Shown here one piece after another: positions 24,967 to 33,391 of a stretch of 64,000 nucleotides of DNA. The stretch is from positions 153,712-217,711 of the forward strand of contig JAGPCY010000010.1 in NCBI GenBank assembly GCA_018057825.1. Direction: 5' to 3'. The notes under the pieces are model-generated. The model was not told the origin of the DNA and did no database searches. It saw nothing but the letters and a program-made list of their open reading frames with translations. A program made the translations under genes and the position numbers. Position 1 is the stretch's first letter. The number at the start of each line of letters is the position of its first letter. The stretch comes from Kofleriaceae bacterium. GTDB lineage: Bacteria > Myxococcota_A > Polyangia > Haliangiales > Haliangiaceae.

Positions 24967-26460
24967 GTGCCCGTCCGCGCTCGCCTCCGCGTCCTCCGCG
25001 CCAGCCCGGTCGCGGCGCTGTTCGCGCTGCTCCTGGGGACCTACGCGTATTTCTATCAGGCTGGCGGCTGGAACCAGAACTCGCGCATGAACCTGGTGCG
25101 GGCGGTGGTCGAGGACGGCCGGCTCCAGACCGATCGGTTCGCCCACAACACCGGCGACGACGCGATCCGCGACGGCCACCACTACTGCGACAAGGCGCCC
25201 GGGGCGTCGTGGCTGGCGACGCCGCCCTACGCGGTGATGTACTGGCTGGCCGGCGCGCCGGCCAAGCCGTCGACGACGTGGCTGGCCTGGGCGACCTGGT
25301 TGTCGATCGTGGTGGCGATCGGCCTGCCGGCGGCGATCGCCGCGCTGTTCCTGGTCCGGCTGGCCCGCGCGGTTGGCCTCGACGGCTGGCCGGCCTACGC
25401 GATCGCCGTGACCTGGGGCCTCGGCACGATGGCGCTGCCGTACTCGACGCTGCTCTACGGCAACCAGCTCTCGGGATCGCTGCTCGTCATCGCGTTCACG
25501 TTGCTCGTCGAGATCCGCTGGACCGGCGCGGCCGCGACGCCGCTGCGCATGCTCGCGGTCGGCGGGTGCCTCGGCCTGGCCGGGGCGACCGAGTATCCGG
25601 CGATGCTGGTGGTCGGGCCGATCGGGCTCTACGGCCTGGTGATCGGCGGGCGCGCCGGCGGCTGGCGACCGGTGGCGTGGGCGGCCCTGGGCGGCGCGCT
25701 GCCGCTGGGGGCGCTGGCGCTCTACCACCACGTGGCCTTCGGCAGCCCGACGACGTTCCCCTACGCCTACTCGATCTGGAAGCAGCCGCACACCGGCTGG
25801 TTCATGGGCATCGGCGCGCCGCGCGGCGCCAACCTGCGCGGCACGTTCTGGGGCGAGCACCGCGGCCTCCTCTACGCGACGCCGTGGCTGGTGCTGGTCA
25901 TCCCGGGCGCGATCGCGCTGGCTCGGCGTCACGCCGCGGAGGTCGCGATCGCGGCGTGGGCGGTGGTGGCCTTCCTGTGGCTCAACGCGTCGATCGAGCC
26001 GTGGCACGGCGGCTGGGCGACCGGCCCGCGCTACGTCGTGCCGATGCTGCCCTTCGCGGTGCTCTTGTGCGGCGGCGTGCTCCGCTGGCGCGGCGCGGTG
26101 GCGGCGCGGCTTCGACCGCTGGGCGCGGCGGCGATCGGCGTGGTGATCGCGGCGACCGTGGTCTGGGGCGCGGCCCACATGTTCGCGGCGACCGCGGTCA
26201 AGCCGGAGATCAGCGAGAAGAACCTGCGGCCGTACTCGACGGTGGTGTGGCCGCGCTTCCGGCGCGGCGACCTGACGATCTCGACCCAGCGCATCGACAT
26301 GCGCGGCAACCCCGAGCGCGCGCCCAAGGCGGCCTGGAGCCTGGGCGGCAAGCTCGGCTTCGACGGTCACGCGGCGCTGGGGCCGCTGTACCTGTGGTGG
26401 CTGGCGTGCGCGGCGTGGTTGATCACGGCGCTGCGCCGACGCCCGGCGGCGACCGCGTAG
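24967..26460 (+). CDS. Polytopic membrane protein resembling GT39-type glycosyltransferases
   Basis: GTG at 24967 is the first sensible start (497 aa) because hydrophobic sequence begins soon after (SPVAALFALLLGTYAYFY). About ten membrane helices are visible. After the first helix is a periplasmic loop with NQNSRMNLVRAVVEDG and DAIRDGHHYCDKAPGASW, similar to the loop 1 catalytic region of polyprenol-phosphate-dependent mannosyltransferase-like proteins. A second loop reads NASIEPWHGGWATGPRYVVP. A role in sugar transfer at the outer face of the inner membrane is likely but the acceptor is unknown. Confidence 0.7.
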   Translation: MPVRARLRVLRASPVAALFALLLGTYAYFYQAGGWNQNSRMNLVRAVVEDGRLQTDRFAHNTGDDAIRDGHHYCDKAPGASWLATPPYAVMYWLAGAPAKPSTTWLAWATWLSIVVAIGLPAAIAALFLVRLARAVGLDGWPAYAIAVTWGLGTMALPYSTLLYGNQLSGSLLVIAFTLLVEIRWTGAAATPLRMLAVGGCLGLAGATEYPAMLVVGPIGLYGLVIGGRAGGWRPVAWAALGGALPLGALALYHHVAFGSPTTFPYAYSIWKQPHTGWFMGIGAPRGANLRGTFWGEHRGLLYATPWLVLVIPGAIALARRHAAEVAIAAWAVVAFLWLNASIEPWHGGWATGPRYVVPMLPFAVLLCGGVLRWRGAVAARLRPLGAAAIGVVIAATVVWGAAHMFAATAVKPEISEKNLRPYSTVVWPRFRRGDLTISTQRIDMRGNPERAPKAAWSLGGKLGFDGHAALGPLYLWWLACAAWLITALRRRPAATA

Positions 26461-26467
26461 CGACGCC

Positions 26468-26962
26468 TCAGCCGACCCAGGCGATCGTCCACGAGCGCTC
26501 GCGGCCGTCGATCATGACGTCGACCGTGTCGCCCTCGCGCCGGCCCATGACCGCGCGGCCGATCGGCGACTGCGGGGTCACGACCGACAGGAAGCCGTCG
26601 CCGCCGGGGCCGGTCAGGGTCACGCCGGCGCCGGTCGGCGCGAGGAAGAAGGTGCGGCCCTCGCCGGTGTCCTCGTCCTCGATCTCGACCAGGGCGCCGA
26701 CCGCGATCGGCGCGCCGGTGCGCCAGACCGGGGGACGGAAGCCGGCCAGCTCCTCGGCGGCGGCCTCGGCCTCGCGCAGGCGACGGTCCTGGGCCCGAGC
26801 CATGGCGCCGTGCTCGATCGCGGCCCGGGCGTCCTCGCGCTTCTCGGCCGGCGTGGCGCCGTCGCGGGCCTCGGTGGCGGCGGCGTCGCGCGCGAGCCGC
26901 GCGGCGTGGGCCGACGCGCGGAGGTGATCGACGAGCTGCACGACCAGGGTGGCCTTGTCCAT
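26468..26962 (-). CDS. GreA/GreB-family transcription elongation factor-like protein
   Basis: The ATG at 26962 gives 164 aa. The C-terminal 80 residues match the GreA/GreB FKBP-like domain: IAVGALVEIEDEDTGEGRTFFLAP, VVTPQSPIGRAVMGRREGDTVDV. The N-terminal half is a helical, Ala/Arg-rich coiled coil shorter and more diverged than the usual GreA hairpin, and the acidic tip residues needed for RNA cleavage are not clear. It may bind in the RNA polymerase secondary channel as a regulator rather than stimulate cleavage. It ends 7 bp from the convergent membrane-protein stop. Confidence 0.8.
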   Translation of the reverse strand: MDKATLVVQLVDHLRASAHAARLARDAAATEARDGATPAEKREDARAAIEHGAMARAQDRRLREAEAAAEELAGFRPPVWRTGAPIAVGALVEIEDEDTGEGRTFFLAPTGAGVTLTGPGGDGFLSVVTPQSPIGRAVMGRREGDTVDVMIDGRERSWTIAWVG

Positions 26963-27141
26963 GGGCGGATCGTCGCGTCGGGTCGCGCCCGGTCGCAATT
27001 TTTCGGCGGTCGGGACGCGGCGGGAGGGACGGGGCGGTCGGGACGCGACCCGGTGGGGCGCGCCGCCGGTGGCCCAGGGGTGTCCCCGGGGACCGCGGCG
27101 TCGGCGGACCGCCTGGGGCGCCCTGCGCCGGGGGTCGCGCC

Positions 27142-27156
27142 GGTACGCCGCTTGCT
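27142..27156 (+). promoter_or_regulatory. Candidate sigma-54-like promoter upstream of the lipoprotein pair
   Basis: GGTACG-ccgc-TTGCT has the GG and GC elements 12 bp apart as in -24/-12 promoters (consensus TGGCACG-N4-TTGCT). Predicted transcription would start near 27167, only two bases before the GTG at 27169, implying an almost leaderless message. Confidence 0.4.
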
Positions 27157-27168
27157 GAACCCCGGTCC

Positions 27169-27531
27169 GTGACTCTCCTGCGCGCCGCCCTGCTCGTGAG
27201 CCTCGCCGCCTGCGGCACCGTGGCCAACAACCGCTACGCCCAGGTCCACGTCGCCGCCGACCAGCCCGGCGGCGTGGTGTGGATGAACGGCCTCGAGGTC
27301 GGACCGGCTCCCCAGGTGCTGTCGGCGCGCGGCGATCGCGGCGCGCGGTTCGAGGTGGTGTGGCCCGACGGCGCCCGCGCGGCGTGTCGGGTCGGCACCG
27401 CGATCGAGCCGTGGTGGATCCCCCTCGACCTCCTGGTCTTCGGGCTGGTCGGGCCGGCGATCGACGCCACCACCGGGCGCTGGCGCGACCTCGATCGCAC
27501 GCGCTGCCACCTCCGTCATCCGGGAGCCTGA
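27169..27531 (+). CDS. Small lipoprotein, PEGA-like fold
   Basis: GTG at 27169 gives 120 aa with a lipoprotein signal ending in LVSLAAC (Cys15). The mature part (VVWMNGLEVGPAPQVLSAR, FEVVWPDG) resembles a PEGA-like surface-exposed beta domain. A hydrophobic stretch (IPLDLLVFGLVGPAID) near the C-terminus may insert in a membrane. The next gene starts two bases after the stop, so the two form an operon. A similar protein is encoded at 56872. Exact function unknown. Confidence 0.65.
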   Translation: MTLLRAALLVSLAACGTVANNRYAQVHVAADQPGGVVWMNGLEVGPAPQVLSARGDRGARFEVVWPDGARAACRVGTAIEPWWIPLDLLVFGLVGPAIDATTGRWRDLDRTRCHLRHPGA

Positions 27532-27533
27532 CC

Positions 27534-28028
27534 ATGCCCACTCGCCACCTGGTCTTCGCCGCCGCGCTGCTCGCCCTGTCGACCACCGGCTGCTACGTCA
27601 CCCACGCGATCCGCACCGATCAGCTCCCCGAGGTCAGCCGCGGGTACGATCGCGCGTCGGGGCCGCCGATCACGATGTACGTGCCTAACGGCTACGGCGG
27701 CGTGCGCGCGACCACGCTCCAGCCGATGTCGCGCTCGAAGGTCACGCTGCGCGCGCCCGACGGCTCGTCCTTCGTGGTCCGCGGCACGCTCGATCTGGTG
27801 GTGTCGACCACCGACGGCGTGGTCCATCGCTTCGACGGCCCGGTACAGGTCGAGGACCGCGGCGACGCGTACTTCCTGCGCTCGCCCAGCCTGACCGGAC
27901 GGCTGCCGCGGACGGCGATCCGCTCGGCCGAGGTGCGCTCGCTGAGCATGAGCCGCACGATCGCGGCGGCGGTCGGCGGCGCGGCCCTCGGGGTCGCGGC
28001 GATCCTGGTGCCGATCGCGCTCCTGTGA
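27534..28028 (+). CDS. Small exported protein, probable lipoprotein, with C-terminal membrane segment
   Basis: The ATG at 27534 has GGGAG eight bases upstream and follows the previous stop by two bases. The protein is 164 aa with a signal peptide (LVFAAALLALSTTGC); the Cys sits in an imperfect lipobox. The mature part is beta-rich (SKVTLRAPDGSSFVVRGTLDLVV) and the end is a hydrophobic helix (IAAAVGGAALGVAAILVPIALL). It looks like a cell-envelope protein. No family is recognised. Confidence 0.65.
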   Translation: MPTRHLVFAAALLALSTTGCYVTHAIRTDQLPEVSRGYDRASGPPITMYVPNGYGGVRATTLQPMSRSKVTLRAPDGSSFVVRGTLDLVVSTTDGVVHRFDGPVQVEDRGDAYFLRSPSLTGRLPRTAIRSAEVRSLSMSRTIAAAVGGAALGVAAILVPIALL

Positions 28029-28038
28029 GCGCGGCCGA

Positions 28039-28914
28039 TCAGCCGGCGGCGGCCTCTTCGGCCTCGATCGCCGCCTCGCCGTCGCGGAAGGTCGGGTAGC
28101 GCAACGTGAGGCCGAGATCGCTGCGGATGCGATCGCCGCGGATCTTGCGGTTGCGATGCGCGCCGCGGGCCTTGCCCGGCTCGAGGAGCGCGCGACTGGC
28201 CGGCAGGGGCAGGCCCAGGCGCTCACACAGCCAGGTGGCGTAGGCGAGCTGGGTGGTCGGCTCGGCGTCGGCGCACAGATAGGTCATCCCGTGGGGGGCG
28301 CGCTCCTCGGCGGCGAAGACGTGGGCCACGACGTCGTCGACGTGGATGCGCGAGATCGCGTGGACGCCGCCGTCGAGGAGCCGGTAGTCGCCCTTGCGCA
28401 GGCGGGCCCGCACGCCGCGGCCGGGACCGTAGACCGGCGCCAAGCGCAGGATGCAGGTGCGGATGCCGTGGCCAGCGCGCACCGCGTCCTCGTCGTTGCG
28501 GACGCCGGTCATGGGCGGATCGTCGAGGCGGATCTCGGTGTCGTCGTCGATCCAGACGTCGTCGTCGGGATCGTGGCCGTAGAGGCCGGCCGAGCTCAGG
28601 TAGACGAACGCCTGGAGGCCGGCGCCGGCCGCCGCCTGCAGGGCCTTGCGCGGCCCGTCGCCGGGCGGCACGGAGCCGATCGGCGGCACCGAGTAGAGGC
28701 AGGTGCCGCCGCGCATCCCCGACAGGATCGGCGAGAGCTGCTTGGGTAGCGCGGCGTCGAGGTACTTGAGCTCGGCGCCGAGCTCGCCGAGCGGCGCGAG
28801 CCGACCGGTCGAGCGCGCGCACACCCGGACATGGCGGCCAGCGGCCAGCGCGGCCCGAGCCACCCGGGCGCCGATGTAGCCACAGCCGATGATGACGAGC
28901 GGAGTGTCACTCAC
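28039..28914 (-). CDS. NAD-dependent epimerase/extended SDR protein
   Basis: GTG at 28914 gives 291 aa. The N-terminus is a Rossmann fold with VIIGCGYIGARVARAALAAG, a GxGYIG dinucleotide-binding loop typical of the YeeZ-like short epimerases. FVYLSSAGLYG is the middle strand with the active-site-type Ser; the catalytic YxxxK is not obvious, as in several atypical members. ISRIHVDDVVAHVFAAEE is the usual substrate-side motif. It may act on nucleotide sugars or be a regulatory relative. It converges with the lipoprotein operon, 10 bp between stops. Confidence 0.8.
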   Translation of the reverse strand: MSDTPLVIIGCGYIGARVARAALAAGRHVRVCARSTGRLAPLGELGAELKYLDAALPKQLSPILSGMRGGTCLYSVPPIGSVPPGDGPRKALQAAAGAGLQAFVYLSSAGLYGHDPDDDVWIDDDTEIRLDDPPMTGVRNDEDAVRAGHGIRTCILRLAPVYGPGRGVRARLRKGDYRLLDGGVHAISRIHVDDVVAHVFAAEERAPHGMTYLCADAEPTTQLAYATWLCERLGLPLPASRALLEPGKARGAHRNRKIRGDRIRSDLGLTLRYPTFRDGEAAIEAEEAAAG

Positions 28915-28990
28915 CGCGCCATCATCGCACGAGGCCGACGTCCCGCTGTGGCGCGGACGCGCGGCGCGGGCGGCGCGCGATCGGACGCGA

Positions 28991-29656
28991 TCAGAAGTAG
29001 GTGGTCGGCTCGGGGGTCGACGACGGCGGCGTGGTCCCGGGCGGCGGCTTCACGCCGACGACGATCCGGCCCTTGCGCGGCACCTGCTTGCGGGCGCCCG
29101 CCTTGGGGTAGGCCAGGCAGATCTTGCCCTCGGGCTGGCAGTCCTCGGCCGCCGACTCGCTGACGACGAAGTGATCGGGCAGCGCCAGGTTGGCCTTGGC
29201 CAGGACCGCCGTGGCCTCGGCCAGGGTCAGGCCGACCACCTCGGGCATGCGCCGCCAGTGCGACGATAGGCCGATCCCGCCCTCGGCGTAGGTGTCCTTC
29301 TCGACGACGAAGCGCAGGCGCGGGAGCCGGGTCGTGGCCTCGGTACCGGCGCCCGGCGTCTGGCTGCAGATCGTGCCGGTCTTCACCATCTGCCGGTCGT
29401 CCTCGTAGCCACAGGTGGCGTTCTGCGGATCGAGACCGCCGACCTCGAAGCCAGCGGCGCGCATCGTCGCGAGCGCCTGCTCGGGGGTCTGACCGATCAC
29501 GCTCGGCACCGTGCGCAGGATGTGGCCGCCCTCCGACGGGCCGGCGCCCGAGGAGCCGCCGCCGCCGCTCGACGACGAGCTGAAGGTCGGCCCGAGGTTG
29601 CCCTTGAACGAACAAGCCGCTGTCACCGACAGCGCGAAGATCACCCACTGCTTCAT
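28991..29656 (-). CDS. PASTA-domain lipoprotein
   Basis: The ATG at 29656 gives 221 aa with a lipoprotein signal (WVIFALSVTAAC, Cys15) and a Ser/Gly-rich linker (SSSSSGGGGSSG). Two PASTA-like modules follow: TVPSVIGQTPEQALATMRAAGFEV and MPEVVGLTLAEATAVLAKANLAL. PASTA modules bind peptidoglycan or beta-lactam-like ligands in kinases and penicillin-binding proteins. Here they sit on a lipid-anchored protein without a kinase. The C-terminus is a Pro-rich tail. It is divergent from the membrane-protein gene at 29750. Confidence 0.8.
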   Translation of the reverse strand: MKQWVIFALSVTAACSFKGNLGPTFSSSSSGGGGSSGAGPSEGGHILRTVPSVIGQTPEQALATMRAAGFEVGGLDPQNATCGYEDDRQMVKTGTICSQTPGAGTEATTRLPRLRFVVEKDTYAEGGIGLSSHWRRMPEVVGLTLAEATAVLAKANLALPDHFVVSESAAEDCQPEGKICLAYPKAGARKQVPRKGRIVVGVKPPPGTTPPSSTPEPTTYF

Positions 29657-29749
29657 GCTCCGAACCTATCTCGATCCCGGCCGCGTTGTCAGATTGCGCG
29701 ATTGGGGATTGATTTCGACCGGCCGCCCCGGCCTCGGTACACTTGGGCC

Positions 29750-30271
29750 ATGGACACGCGCTTGACCCCGCTGCCACCGCTCACGACGATCGTGGTGACC
29801 GGGACGCGGCGCAAGGTGCGCGAGGCCTTCCGCTGGCTGGTGCTGCTCGGGCTGGCCGCCGCCTTCATCGGCCTCTGCTTCGAGACCCACCGCGAGTGCG
29901 ATAGCTGGAGCTTGCCGTGTCGGGAATGGAGCCCGACCCATCACCTGTGGAGCGACGTCGGTCCGGCGCTCCACCTCGCGGTCCTGTTCGCCGGCGGGCT
30001 CACCTGGCTGGGCCGGTCGCGCCGGATGGTCGCCGGGATCCTCCTGGCGGCGGCCACCACGGTGGTGGTCTTCGGCACCCTGTTCGTCTACGTGATGATC
30101 CACTTCCTGTCGTCGGTCGACGGCGACGGCCTGGGCGCGCCGGGCCTGCTGGTGGCGCTGTTCGGCGCCCTGGTGCAGATCGTGGTCGAGCCGATCGTCA
30201 CCGCGCGGGAGCGCCGCCACGTGATCGCCGGCGATCCGGTCCTGGCCCACGCGCGGGTGGTGAGGACCTGA
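29750..30271 (+). CDS. Small integral membrane protein, 173 aa
   Basis: The ATG at 29750 gives 173 aa with three or four membrane helices (WLVLLGLAAAFIGLCF, ALHLAVLFAGGLTWL, MVAGILLAAATTVVVFGTLFVYVMI, GLLVALFGALVQIVVEPIV). A two-Cys loop (ECDSWSLPCREW) lies between helices 1 and 2 and may be disulfide-bonded outside. No transporter or enzyme motif is visible. A hexanucleotide array begins about 15 bases after the stop. Confidence 0.65.
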   Translation: MDTRLTPLPPLTTIVVTGTRRKVREAFRWLVLLGLAAAFIGLCFETHRECDSWSLPCREWSPTHHLWSDVGPALHLAVLFAGGLTWLGRSRRMVAGILLAAATTVVVFGTLFVYVMIHFLSSVDGDGLGAPGLLVALFGALVQIVVEPIVTARERRHVIAGDPVLAHARVVRT

Positions 30272-30285
30272 GCCGCGACGGGGGC

Positions 30286-30423
30286 GAGACCGAGACCGAG
30301 ACCGAGACCGAGGCCGAGACCGAGGCCGAGGCCGAGACCGAGACCGAGACGAGACCGAGACGAGACCGAGACGAGACCGAGACCGAGGCCGAGACCGGGA
30401 CCGAGACCGAGACCGAGACCGAG
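30286..30423 (-). repeat. Hexanucleotide tandem array 2 (CTCGGT units on the minus strand)
   Basis: About 23 hexamers of ACCGAG and GCCGAG with occasional 5-base slips fill the convergent gap between the membrane-protein gene and the FHA-activator gene. Read on the minus strand the unit is CTCGGT, beginning within a few bases of the activator's stop. Confidence 0.95.
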
Positions 30424-30425
30424 GC

Positions 30426-31745
30426 TCAGCGATAGCGCGCGGCGTCGAGGCCGTGGTGCTCGAGCCAGCGATAGACCTGCTTGCGCGAGCGGGCCATGGC
30501 TCGGGCGACGTCGGCGACGACGCCGCGGTGGGCGCGCATGAGGGCGTCGAGCTCGGCGCGGCTGGGCGGTGGACGATCGTCGACGGGTTCGGTGGCGGCG
30601 GCGGCAGGCGCGGCGGCGAGGTGCGGCTCGCTGGCGGTCGGCGCGGGCAGCAGCTCCGCGATCGCGGCGAGGTCGAGGACCGCGCCGGGTGCGGTGCGGA
30701 GGCGGAGCTGCGCGGCCAAGGTGTGGACCTCGCGGACGTTGAACGGGAACCGGTGCGCGAGCAGGGCGTCGACCAGCGCCGGCGTCAGGCGACGCGCCTC
30801 GCCGAGGGCGGCGGCGAAGAGCGCGAGTAGATCTTCGCGGCGCTCGCGCACCGGCGGGATCGTGAGCGGATACTCGGCGAGGCGGGCGTAGAGATCGGCG
30901 CGGAAGCGACCGGCGTCGATCGCCGCGCGCAGATCGTGGTTGGTCGCGGCGACGATGCGGACGTCGCACGGGACCGGCGCGGTGGCGCCGACCGGGACGA
31001 CCGCGCGGTCCTGCACGGCGCGCAGGAGCTTGGGCTGGATGGCCGGCGGCAGATCGCCGAGCTCGTCGAGGAACAGGGTGCCGCCGTCGGCGGCGCGGAA
31101 CCAGCCGGGCCGCGCGACGCCGCCGGTGAAGGTGCCGGCGAGCTGCCCGAAGAGCTGACTCTCGGCCAGGCTCTCGGGGATCGCGGCGCAGTTGACGGCG
31201 ACGAAGGGTCCACCGGGGCGGCCCAGAGCGTGGAGCGCGCGGGCCACCAGCTCCTTGCCGCAGCCGGTCTCGGCCTCGACGAGCACGGTGGTCGAGGTCG
31301 GCGCCAGCCGCGCGATCGTGGCCCGCAGGCCGCGCAGGGCGGGGCCGTGACCGATCAGCTCGGGGATCGCGGCGTCGGCGACCTCGTCCACCTGCTCGCG
31401 CACGATCAGGAACGAGTCGCCGATCGCGATCACGTCGCCGTCGCGCAGGACCTGTTCGGTCACGCGCACGCCGTTGACCAGCGTGCCGTTGCGGCTGCCC
31501 TCGTCGACCAGGCGTAGCGCCCCGGTCGGGCTGGCGTGGACGGTGGCGTGATGGCGAGACGCCTTGCGATCGTCGGTGAGGCGCAGGCCGCGCTCGACCT
31601 CGCGACCGATCGGCGTGGCGCCGCGCAGCGGGCCGAACACCTGCGGTGGCGCGATCACCTGCTCGCCGCTGTAGACCAGATGCAGGCGTGGGCGCCGGAG
31701 CGCGGCCAGGGCGACCGGCGGGGTCTTCTGCTCGGTGGTGGCCAC
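30426..31745 (-). CDS. FHA-domain AAA+ enhancer-binding protein (sigma-54 activator family)
   Basis: GTG at 31745 gives 439 aa. Residues 42-115 are an FHA domain (ATPIGREV, KASRHHATVH, DEGSRNGTLVNG), which reads phosphothreonine. Residues 130-360 are the AAA+ activator core: Walker A EAETGCGK (157-164), Walker B GGTLFLDELGD, and FPFNVREVHTLA. The sigma-54-contacting GAFTGA loop reads GTFTGG (204-209). The C-terminus is a Fis-type helix-turn-helix (GVVADVARAMARSRKQVYRWLEHHG). It is the last gene of a five-gene operon that starts with a Ser/Thr kinase, its likely upstream partner. Altered GAFTGA may weaken or change sigma-54 contact. Confidence 0.88.
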   Translation of the reverse strand: MATTEQKTPPVALAALRRPRLHLVYSGEQVIAPPQVFGPLRGATPIGREVERGLRLTDDRKASRHHATVHASPTGALRLVDEGSRNGTLVNGVRVTEQVLRDGDVIAIGDSFLIVREQVDEVADAAIPELIGHGPALRGLRATIARLAPTSTTVLVEAETGCGKELVARALHALGRPGGPFVAVNCAAIPESLAESQLFGQLAGTFTGGVARPGWFRAADGGTLFLDELGDLPPAIQPKLLRAVQDRAVVPVGATAPVPCDVRIVAATNHDLRAAIDAGRFRADLYARLAEYPLTIPPVRERREDLLALFAAALGEARRLTPALVDALLAHRFPFNVREVHTLAAQLRLRTAPGAVLDLAAIAELLPAPTASEPHLAAAPAAAATEPVDDRPPPSRAELDALMRAHRGVVADVARAMARSRKQVYRWLEHHGLDAARYR

Positions 31746-31756
31746 GCCGCGTGAGC

Positions 31757-33391
31757 TTACCGTGGGACCAGGCGACCGCGGCCGGCGGCGTCGCCGACCA
31801 ACAGGGTCGCGCCGTCGGGGGCGAAGGCCAGAGCGGTGATCGCGGCCGCCGGGCCCGGGCCGCGCCAGCGGCGCGTCGGGGCCCCGGTCGCACCGTCGAA
31901 GAGGTGGACCACGCCAGCGTCGTCGCCGGTCGCGACCCACGCGCCGTCGGCGGTGACCGCGACCGATCGCACCGGCGCGCGATGACCGGCCAGCGCGCGC
32001 GGACGCGGATGGCGCAGATCCCACCAGCGCGGCGCGCCGCGGGCCCCGACGACGACGACCCGGAGCCCGTCGGTCGACGCGGCGAGGGCGTGAACCGGCC
32101 CGGGCAAGCGGAGGACCGACGCGGTGGCGCCGGTCGCGCCGAGCCACAGGCGGACCTCGCCGTCGTCGCCGCCGGTGATGACGCCGCCGCGGATCGCGGC
32201 CAGGACCCGCACGGGCGACGGCGCGACGAGCTGGCCGGGGTCGCCGAGAGCGGCGTCGCGCACCGACAGGAGCCGGAGCCCGTCGGCGCCCGCCAGGACC
32301 AAGGCCGTCCCGCTGTCGGACCAGACCACGGCCCGGCTCGGCGTGGGCGGGCGGCCGACCAGAGGCATCGGCTCGCCGTCGGCGAGGCGCCAGGCCGCGA
32401 GCCCTCCGTCAGCCGCGACGCTGACCACGACGTCGGCGATCGACGCCGCGAGCGCGTTCACCGCCGCGCCCGGGCGCGCGGCCCACACCGACGAACCGGC
32501 CCGCGGATCGTAGGCTGCGACGGTGCCGTCGGCGGCGCCGATCGCGACGCGGTGCCCCGACGCGCTCCAGGTGGCGCTGGTGATCGCCGCGCCCGGCGTC
32601 GGAGCGAGCGCGACGTGATCGGTCGCCGGCACCAGGGTCAGGTCGGCCAGCTCGAGGCGCAGGATCGGCCGCTGCGACGAGTCGACCAGCTCGCCCTCGG
32701 GGCTCCGGTTCCAGGCCGCGACCCCGGCCTGGACGTAGCGGGCCAGCGCGCTCATGCGCACCGCGCCGTCGGGATCCGCGGCGCCGCCGGACAGTCCGTC
32801 GCGCAGGCAGCGCGTGAACACCGCGCCGTCGCTACCGTCGAGGCTCTGGGAGCCAGTGGTGCTGCCGGCGAGGAGCGCGAAGCTGCCACCGCGCGCCCCG
32901 CAGTGACGCAGGGCCCGACCGATGCCGGGATCGAGGCCGAGGCCGATCTGGCACGCCTCGAGGAAGACCGCGACCCGGCGCGCGCGCCGGCGCAGGGCGT
33001 CGAGGAGGTCGGACAGCGCGAGGCCGCCGACCACGCGGCCGTCGTCGGTGTACTGGCTGTCGGCGAGCAAGAGCCACGGCCGGCCGCGGGCGCGCACGCC
33101 GTGACAGCAGGCGTAGAGGACCAGCACGTCGTCGTCGGCGCACGCGGCGGCGACCTGGCGGACGGCGGTCAGGACCCCAGCGCGGGTCGGCGGCGCCGCG
33201 CTGCCCCGGCGATCGTCGACGGTGGTCACGACGTAGCCGCGCGCGCGCAGGACCGCGGCGACCGCGCGGGCGTCGTCGACAGCGTGAGGCACCTCGTCGC
33301 CGGGCACCCCGATGACGACGGCGCGGCGGATGGCGGGGCCGTCGTCGCGACGACCGGTCCGGGCGTCGCGAACGAGCCGACGACGGGTCAC
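31757..33391 (-). CDS. Caspase-like (C14) peptidase with C-terminal WD40 repeats, catalytic dyad intact
   Basis: GTG at 33391 overlaps the TGA of the upstream gene by four bases (GTGA), giving 544 aa. Residues 20-260 are a caspase-like domain: AVVIGVPGDEVPHAVDDARAV, the His97 motif VLVLYACCHGVRARG, and the Cys147 motif AVFLEACQIG. The His and Cys of the dyad are present. Residues 290-544 form WD40-type repeats (ITSATWSASGHRVAIGAADGTV, HRAPVRSVAVTADGAWVATGDD). Bacterial caspase-like proteins cut partners during stress or immune-type cell death. It follows a paralogue lacking the dyad and precedes the FHA activator by 11 bp. Confidence 0.85.
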   Translation of the reverse strand: MTRRRLVRDARTGRRDDGPAIRRAVVIGVPGDEVPHAVDDARAVAAVLRARGYVVTTVDDRRGSAAPPTRAGVLTAVRQVAAACADDDVLVLYACCHGVRARGRPWLLLADSQYTDDGRVVGGLALSDLLDALRRRARRVAVFLEACQIGLGLDPGIGRALRHCGARGGSFALLAGSTTGSQSLDGSDGAVFTRCLRDGLSGGAADPDGAVRMSALARYVQAGVAAWNRSPEGELVDSSQRPILRLELADLTLVPATDHVALAPTPGAAITSATWSASGHRVAIGAADGTVAAYDPRAGSSVWAARPGAAVNALAASIADVVVSVAADGGLAAWRLADGEPMPLVGRPPTPSRAVVWSDSGTALVLAGADGLRLLSVRDAALGDPGQLVAPSPVRVLAAIRGGVITGGDDGEVRLWLGATGATASVLRLPGPVHALAASTDGLRVVVVGARGAPRWWDLRHPRPRALAGHRAPVRSVAVTADGAWVATGDDAGVVHLFDGATGAPTRRWRGPGPAAAITALAFAPDGATLLVGDAAGRGRLVPR

